Below are positions 24,520 to 34,123 of a stretch of 64,000 nt of DNA, in pieces (the stretch's first letter is position 1; every line of letters starts with the position of its first letter). The stretch is from assembly GCF_007644045.2 (NCBI RefSeq), contig NZ_VMDW02000087.1, positions 1-64,000 of the forward strand, given 5' to 3'. The position numbers and the translations under genes were made by a program. The notes beneath the pieces were generated by a model. It had not been told where the DNA came from and ran no database searches. It worked only from the letters and a program-made list of their open reading frames with translations. The DNA comes from Vogesella urethralis. GTDB lineage: Bacteria > Pseudomonadota > Gammaproteobacteria > Burkholderiales > Chromobacteriaceae.

Positions 24520-26025
24520 TTACCCCGGCAAAAAGTCGATCTGCGCCATCATGCCCTGGTCTTCGTGCTCCAGGATGTGGCAATGGAACATGCGCAGCCC
24601 CGGCAGCGTCTGCACGAAGCGCAGGCGCACCATGCCGCCGGCCGGCACGTTGACGGTGTCGCGCCAGGCCAAGAATGGCTCGTCTTCCCAGATGCCGTCC
24701 ACCGTGCGTGCCAGCACCTGGAACTGCGTACCGTGCAGGTGGAACGGGTGGTCCATGTGCGCGTCGGCGATCACTTCCCACTCTTCGATGCGGCCAACCT
24801 GGCCGGTACCGTCAATGCGGTTCATGTCGTAGCTTTTGCCGTTGATCAGGAACGGCGCTTTCGGGTCGGCCATGTTTTCCGACAGCACGATCTTGCGCCG
24901 GAAGCCCGGCGCGCCCAGCGGCGCAATCGGCCGCAGCGTGGCGGGCAGCGCCAGGGTTGGCCGCATGCCATAGGCGACGATACCGGCCAGGGTTTCGTCT
25001 TTTTCCTGCTCCGGGTGCATGCGCTTGCCGCGTTCGTACGGCTGGCTGATCAGGCCGGCTGGCTGGCCCGGCTTGAAGCGCCCGGTTACCACCAGCTCGC
25101 AGCGCTCGCCTGGCGACAGCAGCACGCTGTCTACCGGCTGCGGCGCGCCGATCAGGCCGCCGTCGGTGCCCACCAGCTGCACCTCGTGCGCCGGCAACGC
25201 CAGCTTGATGATGCGGCTGCTGGTGGCGTTCCAGATGCGCCAGCGCTGGCGCTCGCCTTCGGCCAGCGTGATCACCGGCTGCCAGGCGCCGTTGATCAGC
25301 ACGAACTGGCCTTCGCGGCCATCGTGCAGGTCGGCCATGTCGTTGGCCGGGATCTGGCGCTGCGCGTCCAGCTTGAGGTCAGACAGCAGCAGGTGACGCT
25401 CCGGCAGGTGGCGCAGCGGGTCCTGCTTGCTACGGATGATCAGCGGGCCGGCCAGGCCGCGGAACGCCTGCTCGGCGGTATGGCCGTGCGGGTGCGGGTG
25501 GTACCAGTAAGTACCGGCGCAACCGGCGGGCAAGGTGTAACGGTAGCGGCGGCGCTGGCCGGGAGCGACCGGGTCTTGCGGGTTGCCGTCTTCCGCTGGC
25601 GGCACCGGCATGCCGTGCCAGTGGATGGTGGACGGCTGCGTCAACGCGTTCTCGAACCCGATGTCCACTTCGTCGCCTTCCCACAGCTCGATCAACGGGC
25701 CGGGCACGCTATCGTTATACGCCCAGAACGTGGTTTTGGCGCCGTCACCCCACAGCGCCACCTGTACCGGCGCTGCACGCAAGCTGCCGACAAAGCGGCC
25801 GGCGTCGCTGCTTTCGTTCACCAGCGGCTGCAAGGCCGGCAGGCGTTCGGCGCTAGGCAGTTTCAGGCTGGCATCGGCGGCGGCCGGCATGGCGCCGTCG
25901 CTGCCGTGGGCCATGTCGTGCCCCATAGCGGCGTGATCCATGCTGCTTTGTGCCAGCGCCGGTCGCAGCGCGGGCAAGGTGGCGGCCAACAGGCCGGCGG
26001 TTTTCAGGAAATGACGACGCTGCAT
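24520..26025 (-). CDS. periplasmic multicopper oxidase, CueO/CopA-like
   Basis: A 501-residue three-cupredoxin-domain oxidase that oxidises Cu(I) and protects the periplasm. The N terminus MQRRHFLKTAGLLAATLPAL is a twin-arginine signal. Copper-binding motifs are complete: HWHGMPVPP, WYHPHPHGHT, HPFHLHGTQF and the C-terminal FHCHILEHEDQGMM with the type 1 ligands. A short Met/His-rich part (SSMDHAAMGHDMAHGS) follows the signal. It is the first gene of the operon with csoR (3-base gap) and copZ. Confidence 0.93.
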   Translation of the reverse strand: MQRRHFLKTAGLLAATLPALRPALAQSSMDHAAMGHDMAHGSDGAMPAAADASLKLPSAERLPALQPLVNESSDAGRFVGSLRAAPVQVALWGDGAKTTFWAYNDSVPGPLIELWEGDEVDIGFENALTQPSTIHWHGMPVPPAEDGNPQDPVAPGQRRRYRYTLPAGCAGTYWYHPHPHGHTAEQAFRGLAGPLIIRSKQDPLRHLPERHLLLSDLKLDAQRQIPANDMADLHDGREGQFVLINGAWQPVITLAEGERQRWRIWNATSSRIIKLALPAHEVQLVGTDGGLIGAPQPVDSVLLSPGERCELVVTGRFKPGQPAGLISQPYERGKRMHPEQEKDETLAGIVAYGMRPTLALPATLRPIAPLGAPGFRRKIVLSENMADPKAPFLINGKSYDMNRIDGTGQVGRIEEWEVIADAHMDHPFHLHGTQFQVLARTVDGIWEDEPFLAWRDTVNVPAGGMVRLRFVQTLPGLRMFHCHILEHEDQGMMAQIDFLPG

Positions 26026-26052
26026 GACAACTCCTTGTATCAGTTACTGATG

Positions 26053-26087
26053 ACTATATACCCCACAAGGGTATACAGACAAGGTCG
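26053..26087 (-). promoter_or_regulatory. copper operon promoter with CsoR-type operator
   Basis: TATACCC (26057-26063) and GGGTATA (26069-26075) form a perfect palindrome with a 5-base centre, matching the G/C-tract palindromes bound by CsoR in other bacteria. On minus it lies between TTGTCT (-35) and TATAGT (-10, 26053-26058), so bound repressor would block RNA polymerase. Relief by Cu(I) is inferred from the family. Confidence 0.7.
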
Positions 26088-26133
26088 GAAACACCCGGTT
26101 CCAACGCCATGGCAATAAAAGTCGGCCGCATGT

Positions 26134-26164
26134 AAAAAGGCCTGCCCGCAACAGCGGACAGGCC
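26134..26164 (-). terminator. rlmB terminator
   Basis: On minus GGCCTGTCCGC pairs with GCGGGCAGGCC around TGTT and is followed by TTTTT. Confidence 0.85.
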
Positions 26165-26185
26165 CCAAACCGGCAAGCAGGCCGA

Positions 26186-26932
26186 TCAGCCTTGCTTCAA
26201 TACGCGCTGACGGCGGCTTTCGCTCAGCACCATGCCGGACGATACCGATACGTTCAGGCTCTCTACCGTACCGAACATCGGGATGGATACCAGCACGTCG
26301 CAATGCTCGCGCGTCAGGCGGCGCATGCCCTCGCCTTCGGCCCCCATCACCCAGGCCAGCGGGCCGCTGGCGTCGAAGTGGTACAGGTCGGTATCGGCTT
26401 CCATCGTGGTGCCGGCAATCCAGACGCCGGCGTCTTTCAGGTCGCGCAGGGTGCGCGCCAGGTTGGTCACCGTGATGTACGGCACCACTTCGGCAGCGCC
26501 GCAGGCCACTTTTGACACGGTGGCGTTCAGCGTGGCGGAACGGTCTTTCGGTGCGATGACGGCGTGCGCGCCCATAGCGTCGGCCACGCGCAGGCAGGCA
26601 CCCAGGTTGTGCGGGTCGGTCACGCCGTCCAGGATCAGCAGCAGCGGCGGCTCGGCCAGGTTTTCCAGCACATCGTCGAGGGTAACGAAGTTCTGGTTGG
26701 CGTCGATCATCGCCACCACGCCCTGGTGGCGGGCGTTGCCGGTAAGGCTGTCCAGACGCGCCTTGTCCACGATATGGGCTTTCACGCTTTCGCTGGCGGC
26801 CTTGTCCAGCACTGCCTGGGCGCGGGCGTCCTGACGGCCGCCGGCCAGGAAGATTTCCAGCACGGATTTCGGGTTTTGCCACAGGCGGGCATTGACGGCA
26901 TGAAAACCGTGAATGAGTTTCTTGTTGCTCAT
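26186..26932 (-). CDS. rlmB: 23S rRNA 2-prime-O-ribose G2251 methyltransferase
   Basis: A 248-residue SPOUT (TrmH-class) methyltransferase. An N-terminal substrate-binding part ([15 protein letters not shown]) precedes the knotted domain with motif 1 [28 protein letters not shown], motif 2 [20 protein letters not shown] and motif 3 [17 protein letters not shown]. It methylates the peptidyl-transferase P-loop of 23S rRNA. It follows the GGDEF-EAL gene on the same strand but 86 bases apart, probably its own unit. Confidence 0.92.
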   Translation of the reverse strand: MSNKKLIHGFHAVNARLWQNPKSVLEIFLAGGRQDARAQAVLDKAASESVKAHIVDKARLDSLTGNARHQGVVAMIDANQNFVTLDDVLENLAEPPLLLILDGVTDPHNLGACLRVADAMGAHAVIAPKDRSATLNATVSKVACGAAEVVPYITVTNLARTLRDLKDAGVWIAGTTMEADTDLYHFDASGPLAWVMGAEGEGMRRLTREHCDVLVSIPMFGTVESLNVSVSSGMVLSESRRQRVLKQG

Positions 26933-27018
26933 GAGGCATCACCTAATCGATAGAACCGCGCATTGTAGCGCTAAACGGCCGCCCTTGCCCGCCGCTGCCG
27001 GCCAGGCGGCCTGGCTGC

Positions 27019-30000
27019 TTACAGTTCATCGTCGCCCTCGGCCAGCAGCGGCACCGGCTGCTGGCGTGCGGCCAACCATTGCGCCAGCTGGTCGGCCGGC
27101 AACGGCTTGCTGAAGAAATACCCCTGCAGGATGGCGCAGCCGGCGTGGCGCAGGAAGGCGCCCTGTGCCGCCGTTTCCACCCCTTCGGCGATCACGGTGA
27201 AGTGCAGCTTGCGTGCCATGGCGATGATGGCTTCGGTAATGGCGGCGCTGTCTTCGTCGGCGGGCAGGCCCTCGATGAAGGAGCGGTCCACCTTCAGGTA
27301 ATCCAGCGGGAAGCGTTTGAGCGTGGACAACGACGAGTAACCGGTGCCGAAGTCGTCGATGGACAGTTTCACCCCCAGCGCCTTCAGCTCGCCCAGTAGC
27401 AAAACGGCTTCCTGCGGGTTCTGCATCAGCATGGACTCGGTGATTTCCAGTTCCAGCCGTGCCGGCTGCAGCCCGGTAGCCGCCAGCACATCGTTGACCT
27501 CGGTCAGCAGCGTTTGCTGCTCGAACTGCCGTGCCGACAGGTTCACCGCCAGCCGCGGTACCACCAAGCCCGCGACGTCCCAAGCCACCATCTGATGGCA
27601 GGCTTCACGCAGCACCCAGGCACCGATCGGCTTGATGAGGCCGGTTTCCTCGGCCAGCGGAATAAAGCGCACCGGCGCGATCAGCCCCAGTTGCGGGTGA
27701 CGCCAGCGGATCAGCGCCTCTACCCCCTCCAGCGTCACGCCGTCGCACGACACCTGTGGCTGGTAGTGCAGCTCGAACTCGCCGCGCTCCAGCGCCTGGC
27801 GCAGGCCGCTTTCCATCAGCAGGCGCTCGAAAGTCTGGATGTTCATCTCGGCGTCGAAGAACTGGTACGTGTTCTTGCCCGCCTCCTTGGCGCGGTACAT
27901 CGCCGCATCGGCATTTTTCAGCAGGGTATTGGCGTCGATGCCGTCGTTGGGGTACACGCTGATGCCGATACTGCCGCTGACAAATACCTCGTGCTGCTCC
28001 ACGCGCATCGGGCGCGCCAGCGCCGCCAGCACCTCCTCGGCCATGCGGCCCAGGGTTTCGTGGCTGTCAAAGTCGCGCACCAGCAGGGTGAACTCGTCGC
28101 CCCCCAGCCGCGCCACCAGGCCAAAACGCTGCGCCGACTGCGTCAGCCGCGCCGCGATTTCGTGCAGTACCTCGTCGCCAGCCTGGTGACCGAACGAGTC
28201 GTTGATCAGCTTGAAGCGGTCCAGGTCGATGAACATCAACGCCAGCTGCGGCACCTCGTGGCTGGATTCGATAATGGTGTTGTCGATGGCTTCGATCAGC
28301 GCGCTGCGGTTGGGCAGCCGCGTCAGCGGGTCGTGGCTGGCCAGGAACTGCAGCCGGTCTTCGGCCTGCTTGCGGCCGGTGATGTCGGAAAACACGCCCA
28401 CATAATGCGTCAGCGCACCGTTGGGGCTGCGTACCGCGCTGATGGACAGCTCGGCCACGTAAGGGTCGCCGTTCTTGTGGCGGTCGAACATCTCGCCTTT
28501 CCAGTGGCCATCGCGCGCCAGCGCCTCGATCAGCGCGCGGTTGCGTTCGCGGTTGGCGGTGCGCAGCATGCGCGATACGCGACCGATGGCTTCGTCGGCG
28601 CCAAAACCGGTGATGCGGGTAAAGGCCTGGTTCACCATCACGATGCGCCCTTCGGCGTCGGTAACCAGAATGCCCTCGGTGGCGTTGTCGAACACCGTAG
28701 CCGCCAGGCGCAGCTCGGCGTTGGCCGCCACGCGGTCGGAGATATCCATCACCACGCCGATCAGCGCCTTGCGGCCCTGGTAGTCGAACAAGCGGCTGTG
28801 GATTTCCACGTCCACGATTTCACCGTCCTTGCGTAGCAGCCGCGTGGTGTAATGCATGTTCTGGATAGTGTCGGCAATGCGGCGACGAATCTGGGCCCGG
28901 ATGCGTGCCGCCTCGCCCGGCGGCAGTACCGACACGATGCTGCGGCCAACCAGCTCGTCTGTGGTGTACTGCACCAGATCGGCCAGTTTGGGGTTGACGT
29001 ACACCAGCTCTTCTTCCTGCGTGATGTAAATGCCTACCAGCGACTGCTCCACCACGGCGCGGTACTTTTCTACCGCCTCCTGGCGTTGGCGCTCTTCCGC
29101 GGCCCGTTCGGTAATGTCTACCGAAATGCTGCCCACGCCGGACGGCAAACCCTCGCTGTCAAACAGCGGGAACACGCTGGACAGCATGCGCAGGCTGGCG
29201 CCGTCCACGGTGATGTTTTCTTCAAACTGGCGCGATTCCAGGCTGCGCAGCACCTGCTGGTCGTGTTCGGTAATGGCACGGGCTTCTTCGGCAGCAAACA
29301 CGTCGCGGGCGCTGCGGCCCTTGAAGTAGAGCGGCGAGTGGCCGAACAGGCGGGCAAAGTTGAGGTTGACCACCAGATAGCGGCCATCCAGGTCTTTCAG
29401 CGTCATCAGGCTGGTGCTCTGGTTCAGCAGCGACTCGAAACGCGCCTGCACATCCTGCAGTAAACGTTCGCGCCGGCGGTAGCCATCGCCGAACACCGCC
29501 ACCAGGCTGGCCAGCAGGGTAAACAGCACCAGCGCCAGCGTGGCCGGCAACCCTTGTAGCGCCGGCCAGGGTTTGCCCAGCCACACGCCGGGCACGGACA
29601 GCAGCAGCAGCAACACTACGCCAACTCCCGCGACCCCGCTCATGCCGCCACGCAAGGCCGCGATGAACAGCAAGGGCAGTAACACGATCAGGCAGGATGT
29701 CTGGCAGGCCTGGCGGCCCAGCAGCCACAACACCGCCACCGCCAGCGCACTGGCCAGCATCAACCACAGGGTATCGCGACGCATCAGCGGGCTGGGGAAC
29801 GCCACATAGGCCAGCGGCAGGATCGCTGCCAGTGTCAGCCAGGCCAGCAGGAAGGCTTGCAACAACTGCGGCCACTGCCCGGGTGGCAAGGCTGCGGCCA
29901 GTGGTGCCACCAGCATCAAGGCCGGTAGCGTGCTACGCCACTGCAAAGACAGCAGCGCACGAACGGAATCGAGACGGAAGTCGGCAGGCGGCAGGATTCG

Positions 30001-30291
30001 GGACAGGCCAAGCAGCATGGCCACAAACGACAGCGACCACAGCAGTGCTTCGGGATAGGGCATCAGCCACGCCGACACCAGCACCACAGGCAGCGACCAC
30101 CACCACACCATGCCCAGCCGGCCGGCGGCAAAACGCCACGCCATCATGCCGTGCGCAACGAACGCTGCCAGCGGCATGCCATCCAGCCACTGCACTGGCC
30201 AGAATGCGATACCCGCCACAAAAAAACAGAGCGCGACCAGCGCGCCAAGCGTGTTTTTATCCACCTCTCCCCTACCTGTTGTCTGTGTCAT
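27019..30291 (-). CDS. membrane PAS-GGDEF-EAL cyclic-di-GMP protein
   Basis: A 1090-residue sensor. Residues 1-270 contain about eight membrane segments (MASE-like sensor), followed by three PAS domains (about 285-400, 410-525, 535-655), a GGDEF domain with intact GGDEF (730-734) and an EAL domain with EALIRW at 858-861 and DDFGTGYSSL. The RxxD inhibitory site before GGDEF is missing (QRFG). Both catalytic signatures look active, so it could make or degrade c-di-GMP. It is divergent from mfd. Three DUS-like copies at 27067 and 28941 plus variants lie within it. Confidence 0.9.
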   Translation of the reverse strand: MTQTTGRGEVDKNTLGALVALCFFVAGIAFWPVQWLDGMPLAAFVAHGMMAWRFAAGRLGMVWWWSLPVVLVSAWLMPYPEALLWSLSFVAMLLGLSRILPPADFRLDSVRALLSLQWRSTLPALMLVAPLAAALPPGQWPQLLQAFLLAWLTLAAILPLAYVAFPSPLMRRDTLWLMLASALAVAVLWLLGRQACQTSCLIVLLPLLFIAALRGGMSGVAGVGVVLLLLLSVPGVWLGKPWPALQGLPATLALVLFTLLASLVAVFGDGYRRRERLLQDVQARFESLLNQSTSLMTLKDLDGRYLVVNLNFARLFGHSPLYFKGRSARDVFAAEEARAITEHDQQVLRSLESRQFEENITVDGASLRMLSSVFPLFDSEGLPSGVGSISVDITERAAEERQRQEAVEKYRAVVEQSLVGIYITQEEELVYVNPKLADLVQYTTDELVGRSIVSVLPPGEAARIRAQIRRRIADTIQNMHYTTRLLRKDGEIVDVEIHSRLFDYQGRKALIGVVMDISDRVAANAELRLAATVFDNATEGILVTDAEGRIVMVNQAFTRITGFGADEAIGRVSRMLRTANRERNRALIEALARDGHWKGEMFDRHKNGDPYVAELSISAVRSPNGALTHYVGVFSDITGRKQAEDRLQFLASHDPLTRLPNRSALIEAIDNTIIESSHEVPQLALMFIDLDRFKLINDSFGHQAGDEVLHEIAARLTQSAQRFGLVARLGGDEFTLLVRDFDSHETLGRMAEEVLAALARPMRVEQHEVFVSGSIGISVYPNDGIDANTLLKNADAAMYRAKEAGKNTYQFFDAEMNIQTFERLLMESGLRQALERGEFELHYQPQVSCDGVTLEGVEALIRWRHPQLGLIAPVRFIPLAEETGLIKPIGAWVLREACHQMVAWDVAGLVVPRLAVNLSARQFEQQTLLTEVNDVLAATGLQPARLELEITESMLMQNPQEAVLLLGELKALGVKLSIDDFGTGYSSLSTLKRFPLDYLKVDRSFIEGLPADEDSAAITEAIIAMARKLHFTVIAEGVETAAQGAFLRHAGCAILQGYFFSKPLPADQLAQWLAARQQPVPLLAEGDDEL

Positions 30292-30416
30292 GCCGACCCG
30301 GCCTTCCCGTGGGGAGGGCTGTGTTCTTTCTTAGTCATGGAGAACTCACGGGTGGGACGCCGGATATCGTTATCAGGATTTCGCTGTCTGACGCAGCTGT
30401 TGTTCCGGTGTGGCTC

Positions 30417-30422
30417 TATAAT
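30417..30422 (+). promoter_or_regulatory. possible -10 box of mfd
   Basis: A perfect TATAAT lies 28 bases before the mfd start, but the -35 position reads CAGCTG, far from consensus. Without a -35 the call is weak. Confidence 0.35.
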
Positions 30423-30450
30423 ACCCGCCTCCCCGAGAATGTGTAGCGAT

Positions 30451-33400
30451 ATGACCATCACACCGCGAGCATGGCCGGCACCCGGCCAGAAGACCCCCCT
30501 GCCCCGCCCGGCAGGCAGTGCCGACAGCGCCATGATTGCCGCCCTGCCGGAGAGCGGCCAACCTGTGCTGATCCTGACCGCCAGCGCACAGGACGCGCAA
30601 CGGCTAAAGGCCGAGCTGCCGTTCTTCCGTCCGGACTGGCGCATCGCGCTGCTGCCGGACTGGGAAACACTGCCCTACGACCATTTCTCGCCACACGGCG
30701 ACCTGGTGTCGGAACGGCTGGCCACGCTGTGGCAAATCCGCAATGGCGAGTGCGACGTGGTGATCGCCCCCGTCACCACCGCGCTGACGCGGCTGTCTCC
30801 GGTAAGCTTTCTGCTGGGCCGTACCTTCTGGCTGAAACAGAAGCAACGGCTGGACGTGGACCGCCTGCGCGCGGACATGGTCACGGCCGGCTACCAGCAC
30901 GTGTCGCAAGTGGTGGCACCAGGCGAATTCTCGCTGCGCGGCGGCCTGGTAGACCTGTTTCCGATGGGCAGCGCGCTGCCGTACCGCATCGACCTGTTCG
31001 ATGACGAAATCGACAGCCTGAAAACCTTCGACCCCGACACCCAGCGCACGCTGTACCCGGTCCCGGAGATTCGCCTGCTGCCGGCACGCGAATACCCCAC
31101 CGACGAAGACGGCGTCACCGCTTTCCGCCAGCACTATCGCGAAAAGATGGAAGGCGACCCGTCCAAGAGCCGCATCTACAAGGACGTATCCAATAATCTG
31201 TGGCCGGCCGGTATCGAGTACTACCTGCCGTTATTCTTCGACAGCACCGCCACGCTGTTCGACTACCTGGGCGACAACGCCCGCCTGATCGTGCACGGTG
31301 GCGTGATGGCGGCGGCGGAAGAATTCTGGCGCGACGCACACAGCCGCTACCAGATGGCCGGCGGCAACCCCGAACGGCCAGTACTGCCACCGGTAGAGCT
31401 GTTCCTGCGCCCGGACGAGCTGATGAGCGCGCTCAAGCCCTACTCGCGGCTGGAGCTGCACGGCGACGGCAACGCCGACTACCTGCCGCTGCCCGACCTG
31501 GCGGTAGACCGCCGCGCCGACAACCCGCTCACCAAACTGGACGACTTCACCCGCCGCTACGGCGGCCGGGTGCTGATTGCCGCCGAAAGCCTGGGCCGGC
31601 GCGAGACGCTGTTCCACTTCTTGCAGGAACACGGCATCAAGGCCAAGGCGGTAGACGACTGGCACAGCTTTGCCCACGGCAAGATGGCGCTGGGCCTGAT
31701 CCACGCGCCGCTGTTCAACGGTTTCGAGCTGCACCCGCAGCAGATCGCCATCGTTACCGAAGCCGAGCTGTACCAGCACATCGCCCGCAGCCAAGGCAAA
31801 CGGCGCAAGAGTGCGGCCAACAGCGACGCCATGCTGCGCGACCTGGCCGAGGTGAAAGTGGGCGACCCAGTGGTGCACGAAGCGCACGGCATTGGCCGCT
31901 ACATGGGTTTGGTGTCGATCGACCTAGGCGAAGGCGAAACCGAAATGATGCAGCTGGAGTACGCCGAAGGCGCCACGCTGTACGTGCCGGTAGCGCAGCT
32001 GCAACTGATCAGCCGCTACGCCGGCCACGCCAGCGACAACGTACAGCTGCACCGGCTGGGCAGCCCGGCCTGGGACAAGGCCAAGAAAAAGGCCGCCGAA
32101 AAAGCCCGCGACACCGCCGCCGAGCTGCTGAACCTGTACGCGCAGCGCGCAGCGCGCGAAGGCCACAGCTTTACGCTGAACCACCACGATTACGACGCCT
32201 TTGCCGCCGGCTTCGGCTTCGAAGAAACCCCGGATCAGGCCAGCGCCATCGAGGCGGTCATCCACGACATGACCAGCGGCCGCCCGATGGACCGCCTGGT
32301 GTGCGGCGACGTCGGCTTTGGCAAAACCGAAGTCGCGCTGCGCGCCGCCTTTGTGGCGGTGATGGGCGGCAAACAAGTGGCGGTGCTGGTACCCACCACG
32401 CTACTGGCCGAGCAGCACTTCCAGAACTTCAGCGACCGCTTTGCCGACTGGCCGGTGCGCATTGCCGAGCTGTCGCGCTTCAAGAGCGCCAAGGAAGTGA
32501 AGCAGGCGATGGAAGGCTTGGCCGCCGGCAGCATCGACATCGTGATCGGCACCCACAAACTGGTGCAGCCGGATGTCAGCTTCAAGAACCTGGGGTTGGT
32601 GATCATCGACGAAGAACACCGCTTTGGCGTGCGCCAGAAAGAACAGCTGAAGCGGCTGCGCGCCAACGTGGACGTGCTGACGCTGACCGCCACGCCGATT
32701 CCGCGCACGCTGTCGATGGCGCTGGAAGGCCTGCGCGAGTTCTCCGCCATCACCACCGCGCCGTCGCGCCGGCTGGCGGTAAAAACCTTTGTCAGCCCGA
32801 TCAGCAACGGTGTCATCCGCGAGGCGATGCTGCGCGAGTTCAAGCGCGGCGGCCAGGTGTTCTTCCTGCACAACGAGGTGGACACCATCGAGAACATGCG
32901 CGAAAAGCTGGCCGAGCTGGTGCCGGAGGCGCGCATCGGCGTGGCGCACGGCCAGTTGCGCGAGCGCGAGCTGGAACAGGTAATGCGCGACTTCCTGCAA
33001 GTGCGCTTCAACGTGCTGCTGTGCTCCACCATCATCGAAACCGGCATCGACATCCCCAACGCCAACACCATCCTGATCAACCGTGCCGACAAGTTCGGCC
33101 TGGCGCAGCTACACCAGCTGCGCGGCCGGGTTGGCCGCAGCCACCACCAGGCCTACGCCTACCTGCTGACCGGCGAAGGCATGACCCGCGACGCGCAGAA
33201 GCGGCTGGAGGCGATCCAGGCCTCCGAAGAACTGGGCGCCGGCTTCTACCTGGCCATGCACGACCTGGAAATCCGTGGCGCCGGCGAAGTGCTGGGCGAG
33301 GGGCAATCCGGCGAGATGCAGGAGGTCGGCTTCAGCCTGTTTACCGAAATGCTGAAGCAAGCGGTGCGCGACCTCAAAAAGGGCCGCGAACCGGACCTGG

Positions 33401-33846
33401 ACGCGCCGCTGGGTGTTACCACCGAAATCAACCTGCACAGCCCGGCGCTGCTGCCGGACGAGTACTGCCCCGGTGTGCACGAGCGGCTGGTGATCTACAA
33501 GCGGCTGGCCACCTGCGATAGCGAAGACGAGATCGACACCATCCACGAAGAACTGATCGACCGCTTCGGCCTGCCGCCGCAAACCGTGAAGACGCTGATC
33601 GAAAGCCATCGGCTGAGGTTGGCCGCACGCGAGATGGGCATCCAGAAGCTGGACGCCAGCGAGGTGGCCATCCAGCTTACCTTCGTCCCCAACCCGCCGA
33701 TCGACCCGATGAAGATCATCCAGCTGATCCAGAGCAAGCGGAACTACAAGCTGGCGGGCCAGGACAAACTGCGGGTGGAAAGCCCGATACCGGAAGTAGC
33801 CATGCGCATCGTGCGGGTGAAGGAATTACTGCGCGAACTGCAATAA
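30451..33846 (+). CDS. mfd: transcription-repair coupling factor Mfd
   Basis: Mfd removes RNA polymerase stalled at DNA damage and recruits UvrA. The 1131-residue protein has the UvrB-like N terminus (LPDWETLPYDHFSPHGDLVSERL), the RNA-polymerase interaction domain (about 460-540, VKVGDPVVHEAHGIGRYMGL), the translocase motifs (VCGDVGFGKTEVALRAAFVA Walker A, DEEHRFG Walker B, TATPIPRTL, motif VI QLRGRVGRS) and the C-terminal TRCF domain (ATEINLHSPALLPDEYC). Start at MTITPRAWPAP. Two GGTTGGCCGCA copies lie inside; that at 33129 encodes the VGRS of motif VI. Confidence 0.96.
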   Translation: MTITPRAWPAPGQKTPLPRPAGSADSAMIAALPESGQPVLILTASAQDAQRLKAELPFFRPDWRIALLPDWETLPYDHFSPHGDLVSERLATLWQIRNGECDVVIAPVTTALTRLSPVSFLLGRTFWLKQKQRLDVDRLRADMVTAGYQHVSQVVAPGEFSLRGGLVDLFPMGSALPYRIDLFDDEIDSLKTFDPDTQRTLYPVPEIRLLPAREYPTDEDGVTAFRQHYREKMEGDPSKSRIYKDVSNNLWPAGIEYYLPLFFDSTATLFDYLGDNARLIVHGGVMAAAEEFWRDAHSRYQMAGGNPERPVLPPVELFLRPDELMSALKPYSRLELHGDGNADYLPLPDLAVDRRADNPLTKLDDFTRRYGGRVLIAAESLGRRETLFHFLQEHGIKAKAVDDWHSFAHGKMALGLIHAPLFNGFELHPQQIAIVTEAELYQHIARSQGKRRKSAANSDAMLRDLAEVKVGDPVVHEAHGIGRYMGLVSIDLGEGETEMMQLEYAEGATLYVPVAQLQLISRYAGHASDNVQLHRLGSPAWDKAKKKAAEKARDTAAELLNLYAQRAAREGHSFTLNHHDYDAFAAGFGFEETPDQASAIEAVIHDMTSGRPMDRLVCGDVGFGKTEVALRAAFVAVMGGKQVAVLVPTTLLAEQHFQNFSDRFADWPVRIAELSRFKSAKEVKQAMEGLAAGSIDIVIGTHKLVQPDVSFKNLGLVIIDEEHRFGVRQKEQLKRLRANVDVLTLTATPIPRTLSMALEGLREFSAITTAPSRRLAVKTFVSPISNGVIREAMLREFKRGGQVFFLHNEVDTIENMREKLAELVPEARIGVAHGQLRERELEQVMRDFLQVRFNVLLCSTIIETGIDIPNANTILINRADKFGLAQLHQLRGRVGRSHHQAYAYLLTGEGMTRDAQKRLEAIQASEELGAGFYLAMHDLEIRGAGEVLGEGQSGEMQEVGFSLFTEMLKQAVRDLKKGREPDLDAPLGVTTEINLHSPALLPDEYCPGVHERLVIYKRLATCDSEDEIDTIHEELIDRFGLPPQTVKTLIESHRLRLAAREMGIQKLDASEVAIQLTFVPNPPIDPMKIIQLIQSKRNYKLAGQDKLRVESPIPEVAMRIVRVKELLRELQ

Positions 33847-33869
33847 GGCGGCCAACTACTTCGCCGACA

Positions 33870-33896
33870 CGCCCCGGACACCCCGGGGCGTTTTGC
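33870..33896 (+). terminator. mfd terminator
   Basis: CGCCCCGG (33870-33877) pairs with CCGGGGCG (33883-33890) and is followed by TTTTG. The remaining 230 bases to the next gene are AT-rich promoter DNA. Confidence 0.8.
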
Positions 33897-34123
33897 TGTC
33901 TGGCACAGTTGCAATTGTGCAGCGCAACAGAACAGCATGTTCGCCAAATCAGCAATAACTGGTTCTCATTTGTACGACCAATTGTCATAGCATTGAAAGA
34001 TCAATGCCATTTCTATAAATCGGCACAAAGAAAATAATACGCCCGCAGACGCCTAAAGGCGGGCAGCACTCGCACAACACAGCACCTGTAAGTACCTTTT
34101 CATCAATCGGTCCGAGGTGTTTC
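33897..34123 (+). promoter_or_regulatory. AT-rich control region of the first chemoreceptor
   Basis: This stretch is markedly richer in A+T than the genes. It holds an inverted repeat GCATTGA-AAGA-TCAATGC (33990-34007), a TATAAA just after it (34014-34019) with TTGAAA upstream but only 15 bases away, and a hairpin GCCCGC/GCGGGC (34042-34066). I could not identify a clear sigma-70 or sigma-28 promoter. Confidence 0.4.

Noticed and set aside
31200..33521. A 773-codon open frame on plus inside mfd
   Set aside because: It overlaps mfd in another frame and shows the arginine- and alanine-rich composition of a frame-shifted GC-rich gene.
33990..34019. A sigma-28 flagellar promoter before the first chemoreceptor
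   Set aside because: No match to TAAA-N15-GCCGATAA or its close variants was found; TTGAAA-N15-TATAAA is too short for a good sigma-70 promoter as well.
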